Source: Litsea cubeba (taxonomy: Eukaryota; Streptophyta; Magnoliopsida; Laurales; Lauraceae). From it: a DNA stretch of 64,000 bases. Shown piece by piece: positions 57,080 through 64,000 of this stretch (positions within the stretch are counted from its first letter, which is position 1; every line of letters starts with the position of its first letter). The notes beneath the pieces are model-generated. The model ran no database searches, was not told the origin of the DNA, and saw nothing but the letters and a program-made list of their open reading frames with translations. Both the position numbers and the translations under genes were made by a program. The DNA lies in assembly GCA_012931725.1 (NCBI GenBank), contig CM022953.1, forward strand, positions 56,186,535 to 56,250,534, written 5' to 3'.

Positions 57080-59009
57080 TGTTAGGGATTTTGTGCATTG
57101 CAATTTGATGGATGCATTATCATTTTAATCATCATTCAAATTTTTACAGATGCATTGATTTAGAAAAACTTGAAATCTTGATTTACACATGCATTGTTTT
57201 AATTGTTTCAGAACTTATGTTTTATGCATGCTTTGATTTTAAACATTGGATGCATTTAGTTTGAAAAGAAGTTTTTCATCAAGCTAGCCAATGTTTTTAA
57301 AAAGTTTCAAATCATCTTTTGCATTTTATGTTTCATGTTTTTAAATCTCTTAGTTTGATTTAGATCATGATTCTTACCTTGATTCAATGGCCCAAAAGTC
57401 CCTATAAGAAATCTCTTTAAATATGCAAATTTTGGGGAAAATGGTCCCAGGGCCCAGGTTGACCTGCAATGTGCTCGGTCGACCGAGCCCATGGACCTAG
57501 TCGACCGAGCACACTGTTGGTCGACCGAGCAGATGACCGTTGGGTCGTTTTCAAACGGTCGGATTCTTTACCGTTAAGGGCAGGTCGACTGAGCAGTGTA
57601 TGGGGTCGACCGGGGACACGCAGAAATCCACTTTTTGGGTATAAATACTGGTTCATTCCTTTGAAATTTTTGAGGAACCAAGAAGCCCTCCTTGAGATGT
57701 TTTGAGGCCAAACAAAGGGGAATGAGCTAAGGAATACTAAGGGTCATTTGTAAAGCTAAAGCTTGGAACCAATAGTTAAATTATCTAAGTAAGCTTGCTT
57801 TTCCTAATCATATGTCTTCATGCTTTGCTTTAATTATTGGTAAATCTTTTCTAGCATGCTAAACTATGATTTGTTGTGTCCTCAACATGTATATGTTTTG
57901 AATTGATTTATTTTTTTGGATGCATCACCTTGATTCAAACCAAGTAGGACTAAAATTGGTATATCTAAGTGAATCATGTTTTGAAAACATCTTTGAAATT
58001 ATATGTAACATGATTCCTATACTTGGTTGAATATTTGGTTGTTGTTTTTCATCATAAGAAAACCTCTTTCAAATCTATCTTATGTTTTGGATTCAACAAC
58101 TTCACAAATCATATATATTTTATTTTAAAGTTTCACAACTTGTTTAGCATTGATTGGTATATCATTTTAAAGTTATATTTTTTAATTACATGTGATTTGA
58201 CCCTTAGCTTCAATCAAATCTATTTTTGTGTTTAAACACTTTCAAATGCTTTAAGCATACATTGACTGAGCTTCTCTTTTGAATTGATTGAAGTACTTAT
58301 GCATCGCTTGATCTGTTCTTTGAATTTCACAACTTGTTTAGAATAGATAGGTATATCTTTTACAAGTTGTTTTTAACATGTGATTAGCATTCTTTCCTCA
58401 ATCAGAAATGTTTGATGAGCTAAAACTATTAAAAGCCTTTGGCATACATTTATGAGCTTTTATTTTCAAATTGATTGAGGACATCATACATACATACTAT
58501 GCATTCCTCTTTGCATTTATATTGTGTGTGTGTGTGTGAATTAGATTTTCACTTTCATATCCACCTAATTAAGAGACATTGTATTGAGCTAAAAATGTAT
58601 CTCCATCAAGTGTATCCTAGATACTACTTAAAGAGAGAACCAACCCTTTGGTTGTAAAGGTTATTGCTTAGCCTTGAAAAGCATATTGTAAGAGGTTATT
58701 GCTTAGCTTTGGAAAGCATCTTATAAAGGTTATTGCTTAGCCTATTGAAAAGCATACATAGTGAAAATCCGGTGGGGTGTAGGAACACAAGCCGGTAGTG
58801 GATGCAGGCATTGAGGCCGAATCACTATAAATCATTGTGTGATGGCGCATGCTTTGTGGTGATTTTTTTTTATTAGCTTCCGCATTTAGTTTGATAATCA
58901 TCACTAGTGGCTAATTTAATTTAAAGAAGTTAAAATCGGTCATAATTGGTTACTAACTTGAAGCTCACCCTATTCACCCCCACTCTAGTGTTCTGATCCA
59001 GGACTTTCA
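57080..59009 (+). repeat. Right LTR of the SIRE-like element
   Basis: 1,930 bp, TG...CA, with TATAAATA at 57640-57647 preceded by four to five GTCGAC motifs, and a 3' part containing GAAGCTCACCCTATTCACCC. Confidence 0.85.
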
Positions 59010-59014
59010 TACTA

Positions 59015-60788
59015 TACTAGAAAAAACTACCCGGCCTCATTAACTTTTCATGTACACTCATGACTCATCCGGATTTTGACAAAAATCAAATGACTTAATT
59101 GCCTTGTCTAAAAGGGATGTTCTTGTTCCGGGGTACCTGTTTCGATTCATAAATGAACTTCTGTAGCTTGCAAACTCTTTGCTCATGGTTAGCTATAAAC
59201 CTGTCTGAATGCATCATATATATGTCTTCCTAAAGATGGTTGCCATGAAACGTCGTCTTGACATCCATTTGCCAAATCTCCTAACCGAGATGAACCGCAA
59301 TGGATAAGAGTATCCGGATGGACTTGAGCATGGCTACTGGCGATAAGGTTTCCTCATAATCGAAACGTTCTTTCTGAGTATATCCTTTCGCAACAAGCTT
59401 GGCCTTTAAAGGTCTCAACTCTTCCATCCGGTCCTCTCTTTCTCTTGTAGACCCACTTGCACCCAATAGGTTTAATATTGCAGGCAAGTCCACAAATGTC
59501 CAGACCTGATTGGAGTACGTAGACTCTATCTCAGCTTTCATAGCATCCTGCCAACGTCCCGAGTCTATGCCATTAATTGCTTCATCATAGTTACAGGGAT
59601 CTTGTTCTGGTTTTTCTGAGATTGCCTCGTAAAACTATCCCAAAAATGAGAACCTGTCAGGGGGCCTGACAATTCTCCCACTACGACGAGACACTGGTGT
59701 AATAACTGGGTCAGGTGTGGGTGGATTCTCTTCAAGTTCGGTCACATTTGGATTTGGAATTGATCGCTCTTGAATTTCTTCTAAGATAACTTTTTCTAGA
59801 GATTTCTGGTCAATCATACAATCTTCCTCCAGAAAAACCGCATTAGTGCTGACAAGCACTTTTTGCTCTCTGGGATTATAGAATAACCAACCTTTAGTTC
59901 CTTTGGGATATCCTATAACAATGCATACTTCCGACCTCGATTTCAACTTATCAATCTTAACATTCAGCACATGTGCCGGACAACCCCAAATGTTTAAATG
60001 TTGTAGACTAGGCTTTCACCCAGACCACAACTCTTGAGGAGTCTTAGGCACTGACTTAGATGGTACGTGGTTTAGTATGTACATAACAGTATCTAAGGCA
60101 TGTCCCCCAAAAGAATATAAGTAATCCTGAGAAACTCATCATAGACCTGATCATATCTAAAAGAGTCTGGTTCCTTCTTTCTGCTACTCCGTTCTGTTGA
60201 GGCATACCAGGAGCAGACAACTAGAATTGAATCCCATTTTCTGACAAGTATCTCATAAAATCAGCAAAGAGAGATTCTCCTCCTCGATATGATCGAAGAG
60301 TCTTGATACTTTAACCTAATTTCTTTTCCACTTCCGCTCGAAACTCTTTGAACTTTTCAAAAGTCTCGGACTTACGGTGCATAAGGTATATGTATCCATA
60401 TCTTGAGTAATCATCGGTGAAAGTAATGAAGTATTCGTATCCTTCTCTCGCTCTGATTAATGGGTCCATAATTATCTGTATACACTAACTCTAATAAATC
60501 TTTGGCCCTACTGCCCTTAGATGAAAATGGTATTTTGGTCATTTTCCCTTCTAGATAAGACTTGCATATAGGCATTGGTTCTACTACTAATGAAGGCAAT
60601 ATACCACCTTTCACTAGCCTATCAATCCTGTTTAGGTTTATATGACCTAGCCTCATGTGCTAAAGTTTTGTTGGATTAGATAAATGTGACTTCCTTTTAA
60701 TAATGGTCTATTATTAATTTCAGTGTCATGTATCTCATACATTATGGGAGTTAACAAATAAAAGTCATTGATTACCTTGTCAGAATAT
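59015..60788 (-). pseudogene. Copia H pol, integrase to reverse transcriptase
   Basis: Minus reading from 60788: DKVINDFYLLTPIMYEIHD, then MRLGHINLNRIDRLVKGGIL (gag-pre-integrase), DLLELVYTDNYGP (integrase; usual HTD as YTD), a decayed stretch, SEVCIVIGYPKGTKGWLFYN and VSTNAVFLEED, SRRSGRIVRPPDRF, then RT: LKAKLVAKGYTQKERFDYEE, MLKSIRILLSIAVH, EIWQMDVKTTFHG. Many stops and frameshifts. The frame is cut at 59014 just before YVDD by the SIRE-like insertion, and upstream gag is cut off at 60788 by the next LTR. Confidence 0.85.
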
Positions 60789-62799
60789 TGTTGGGATTGG
60801 TGTATACCCTAAAGCCCACTAGCTGCACTCTCATCTTTTATTACTGGATATTTACTGGTTATTTAATTGAAAGACTCTTTTATGCTTAAACATGTATATA
60901 TGTATGGTTGCGTAAGGCCCATTGTTTCTAGTAAATGAATTAGGTGTGTAGTGTCTACGCACAGATAGGTCTAATTCATGGACACTGGAAACATCATATT
61001 TGTTCATAACTGAAAGATGGAGCTGGGCACTTCATCTTGGTAGAAGTTATAATGAGAGACTCTCCTGTATTCAGGGTGACTTACCTAAGTTATGGGAGGT
61101 CTTTCCCGGATTCATCTCATTAGTGCATATGTAATGCATTGAACATGACCATGGTAGGTGTGATCTCTAAAATAGTACTATCACAGAAAAGAGATCAAGT
61201 CACCTCATGCTACTGAGTAACCAGTGCTCTTAATCTTGAGCATTTGTGGATGAACTGACGAAGTCAAGTTCTTGTGCTTTAATTCACTATGGGTGAGATT
61301 CTTTTCATGGGTCAACAGCTCTGTGTTTTGGGTACTCGGACTTGATCAGTTGGGACGTGCAGATGCAATATAGAATCTATGCCATCTGATGATGGAATAA
61401 TCGTCCCCTTAGAATTATCCGATTAATCATCAAAATCTAAGATCTTAGTATATGGATGTTCCATATGGATATTGAACTTGTGGGTCGCTCCCTGGATCAA
61501 GAGAATAATATTCGAATGATGATTATGTTAAGGATATGAAGTTCTGAGGTTTGGATGTAATCGGGAAGGTTGATAGTACATATGATAACCTGACTCGATT
61601 ATGGATGTTACATAGAGGGGCATTCAGGTCATTACACTTAGTAGGTCGAAGACAACTGTCATTTTATGACAAGCTTATTATAATATATATTTATCCTTGG
61701 AGTTCAACCATAACTCTCTAGTGGAATGAGTTAAGGTTAAAATGATCTTAATGTTGCTATGGGTTTAGCATGGACATTTTGGTCATTTTGGGAGCCAATG
61801 TCAAATATGTCTTTTGGTCCCTTCTCTAGTCACCTACCAAGATTGGCATGGTTTCCTAAGATGTTTAGATAACATAAGGATGAATTATTTTAGTGGAAAA
61901 ATAATTTTGAGTTTAAATTCAAATAGGCCTTTGATGGCATACATGAATTTAACTTTAGGTAAATTATATGTGGGCCATGGTGTGCATTGATATGTGGGAC
62001 GTCCATAATAGGATTTCCATGGGTAAGGTTTCCAACTTTGAGTAGGACTCTCTACTTGGAAAGTTGGACTCCTCTTTGGATTAGTATTCCTATGAGTTAG
62101 TTTCTTTTTTGGATTAGGAACTTAAAATTAGTAAGTGTTCTACAACTAGGATTACTAATTGCATGGAAAGTTTCTTTTAGTTTCCTTTTCTAATTGGAGT
62201 GTTTCTTAAATGAAATAAGTCTTTCTTTTTTGGACATCAATTAGAATAAGGAGAGATAACTTTATGGGAAAGGTTTCCACAAAAGTTTCTATAAAAGAAA
62301 CCATACAAGCCTTGGACGTCCAACACTTTGTAACACACTAAGAGAGCCACACGCCCAGCCCTTTGGAGGTTCTCTTCTTGATAGTTGAGAGCTTAAGGTC
62401 TGAGATTTTCCTTCGGAGAAATAGTTCTTAATTCCTAGATTAAGATCCCACCATCTTAGCCAATCAGATTTGGAAGAGAGATAGAGGAGAAGATCAAAGG
62501 CAATACTAGTGCAGAAAATTCCAGCAACTTGTTTGCAAATTGCAAGTCTGAGTTCGGGCCTTTGGATCTATTTTTTCAGAGATTTGAAGACTACAAATCT
62601 TCGAGGTATTAGTCTTCTATCATCTCTATTAATTAAACACATGTTGATCATGATTTAATGGAGTTTCTATGCGATTATTTATGGCTGATTTCCACTGCAT
62701 AGTGCAGAAATCAGATTTTTTAAAATCTGTCATACTTTGCATCAGCCATAGTAGTCTCTTTAGGAGAAGTTTTCAGATCTGAATCGCGGTTTCCTTTAG
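60789..62799 (+). repeat. LTR of a plus-strand retroelement that continues past the window
   Basis: Begins TGTTGGGATTGG in the middle of copia H and ends at a primer-binding site 2.0 kb later. TATAAAAG at about 62290 marks a likely promoter, followed by the leader TTGGACGTCCAAC. The terminal CA is not clear (TTCCTTTAG), so the right boundary is set by the primer site. It interrupts copia H after a GAATAT flank. Confidence 0.65.
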
Positions 62800-62811
62800 T
62801 GGTATCAGAGC
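62800..62811 (+). promoter_or_regulatory. Primer-binding site (initiator tRNA-Met)
   Basis: TGGTATCAGAGC, within a TGGTATCAGAGCCACTCC context standard for plant LTR elements. Confidence 0.88.
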
Positions 62812-64000
62812 CACTCCATGCGAAATCATGATCCCATGATGTGATTAATTAATCCTAGATTAGATGGGGTATGGTGGCACCCTGCTGAAATTTATTTCAG
62901 ATTTGTATTAGTGCTGTAATATTGTATGATGGTTACGTTCGGATTGCTGGAATTAGTTTTTCCATCTGAATCATGTTGTACATTATGCACTAACCTATTT
63001 GGTTGCAGCCATAATTAGCATCCTTGATGGTTCGCATGTATGTTGTGTGGATTTGGATGTTTTTTAATTAGTTGGAAAGTGTACGATTGCGCGGTTAGCA
63101 ATCATAGGAAGTTGTAAAGTTTCCTTAATTTTATTCCAACTAGACTTGATGTAAGCTTTCTTGAAAAGCATAGGAATCTCCAATGTAATTTTGGTTTTGT
63201 TTTTCATGGGTTTGCTTGTATAAATCTATTTATGGAAACGAGCAAGAAAAGGAAAGTTTCAAGACAAGAAGGTTGCAAGAAATTGGAGTCCTTGGAGATC
63301 AAGGAGTCAAGACTTCTAGATGCATGAGGAGTCCTAATTCGATTAGGATTTGAAATCCTAAGAGCAAGGAGCCATCAAGGATTGCATACTTTTATTTGCT
63401 TTTATATGTGGAATGCATGGATGAATGCTTTATATAATTGCTATAATTGTCACCTAGAAACATGGCCACCATTAGGCTCTAAAATTGGCATCTTTATTGT
63501 ATTAGATTGTTTTAGTTTGGCAAATTGTTTTAAACGGAACTTAGATCAGCACCTTCTATTTGTCTAAGGTTTAAAATTGGATAGGGTTTAGTTTATCTTG
63601 GTACCCTTGGTTTCCAAAGGAGGCTAAACTAAAATCTAATTAGATGCTACCTATGGGTTTTCATAACCCAAGATAGGTTTTTGACTCTTTGAAGGGATTT
63701 GCTCAAATGTTTTAAAGTAAAGGTTATTTGATTTTAAGATGACTTAAGTCATAAATTTAATTAACCAAGTTTGCTAGATTTAAAAAGAGCTTTTGAGTAA
63801 AACAATGTAAAGGTCAAAAAGTATAAACCCTAGCGATAAATAATCAAGTGGGAGAGGGGTTTAAGGAAAGACCCCACGGCCTTCCATTTTCGGTTCATGT
63901 TATCTCATTAAAGTGTTAGTAGGAACGGCCATCCATTCGGTGGAGTTCTTTAACTAAAGACCGCTTTGATGGGTTAATGGGTGAACTAATGTGAATATTC
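62812..64000 (+). other. Leader/interior of the right-edge retroelement, no gag yet
   Basis: 1.2 kb after the primer site without a recognisable gag. Frames are short. It may be a long untranslated leader, with coding beyond the window, or a non-coding derivative. Confidence 0.45.

Larger units (their letters stand above)
51344..59009 (+). mobile_element. SIRE/Maximus-like copia deletion derivative (LARD-like), TSD TACTA
   Basis: Two long LTRs (51344-53695 including a TRIM, and 57080-59009) begin TGTTAGGGATTTTGTG. The right one ends CTTTCA. TACTA flanks at 51339-51343 and 59010-59014. AAAGGGGGAGAT directly precedes the right LTR. The interior (53696-57079) has no gag-pol and no primer site. 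The left LTR lacks the last 30 or so bp found in the right one, so a deletion removed LTR end, primer site, gag and pol. Repeated GGGGGAGA tracts near the 3' end recall SIRE/Maximus elements. Confidence 0.8.

Overview
This window is angiosperm nuclear DNA. It has intron-rich plant gene structure, canonical GT-AG introns, and dense nested LTR retrotransposons with Helitrons, hAT and Mutator-like elements, SINEs and a LINE tail. A large, repeat-rich, non-grass genome seems likely, but the species cannot be named from sequence alone.

The one clear host gene is FIE (FERTILIZATION-INDEPENDENT ENDOSPERM, the plant EED/ESC WD40 subunit of Polycomb Repressive Complex 2). It lies on the minus strand across 33847-3278. 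I could place all 13 coding exons by hand. They join in frame to 369 codons plus a stop, every intron is GT-AG, and no disabling change was seen, so the gene looks intact. Exons 1-8 lie at 33847-29047 and exons 9-13 at 5627-3278. Intron 8 between them is 23,419 bp.

Intron 8 (5628-29046) is a graveyard of transposable elements. Four layers are nested: a decayed copia (A, 6562-19319), inside it a long probable solo LTR (B1, 6732-18374), inside that another (B2, 8846-17570, TSD ATGAG), and inside that a full-length copia (C, 11571-16869, TSD ATAAT). Next come a hAT-like element (19944-21452) and a chromodomain gypsy element (E, 22070-28676). E is itself interrupted by a 349-bp solo LTR and an 899-bp hAT-like element with a perfect 8-bp TSD. 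Smaller insertions in or beside FIE are a 5'-truncated LINE in intron 12, SINEs in introns 3 and 8, and a SINE with a 15-bp TSD just upstream of the FIE core promoter.

From 34.7 to 49.1 kb lies DNA-transposon territory. It holds a non-autonomous Helitron (34722-37031) with a classic 3' hairpin and CTAG end, a second Helitron 3' end at 42861, and a TIR-bounded Pack-MULE-like element (38816-41461) carrying a truncated CIPK/SnRK3 kinase fragment. A pyrimidine-rich block of nested duplications (43.3-45.5 kb) and a decayed Helitron Rep/helicase gene (46.6-49.0 kb) follow.

From about 49.1 kb to the end there are more nested retroelements. A decayed minus-strand copia (H) is split exactly at its reverse-transcriptase YVDD site by a SIRE/Maximus-like deletion derivative (51344-59009, TSD TACTA). 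That derivative's left LTR is in turn split by a 501-bp TRIM (53073-53573, TSD GTGAT). A plus-strand LTR (60789-62799) with an adjacent tRNA-Met primer site begins an element that runs off the right edge.

Nothing looks like an operon, CRISPR array or phage. The interest is in how an essential Polycomb gene keeps working around a 23-kb transposon-filled intron, and in several repeat families whose short motifs recur in unrelated elements.
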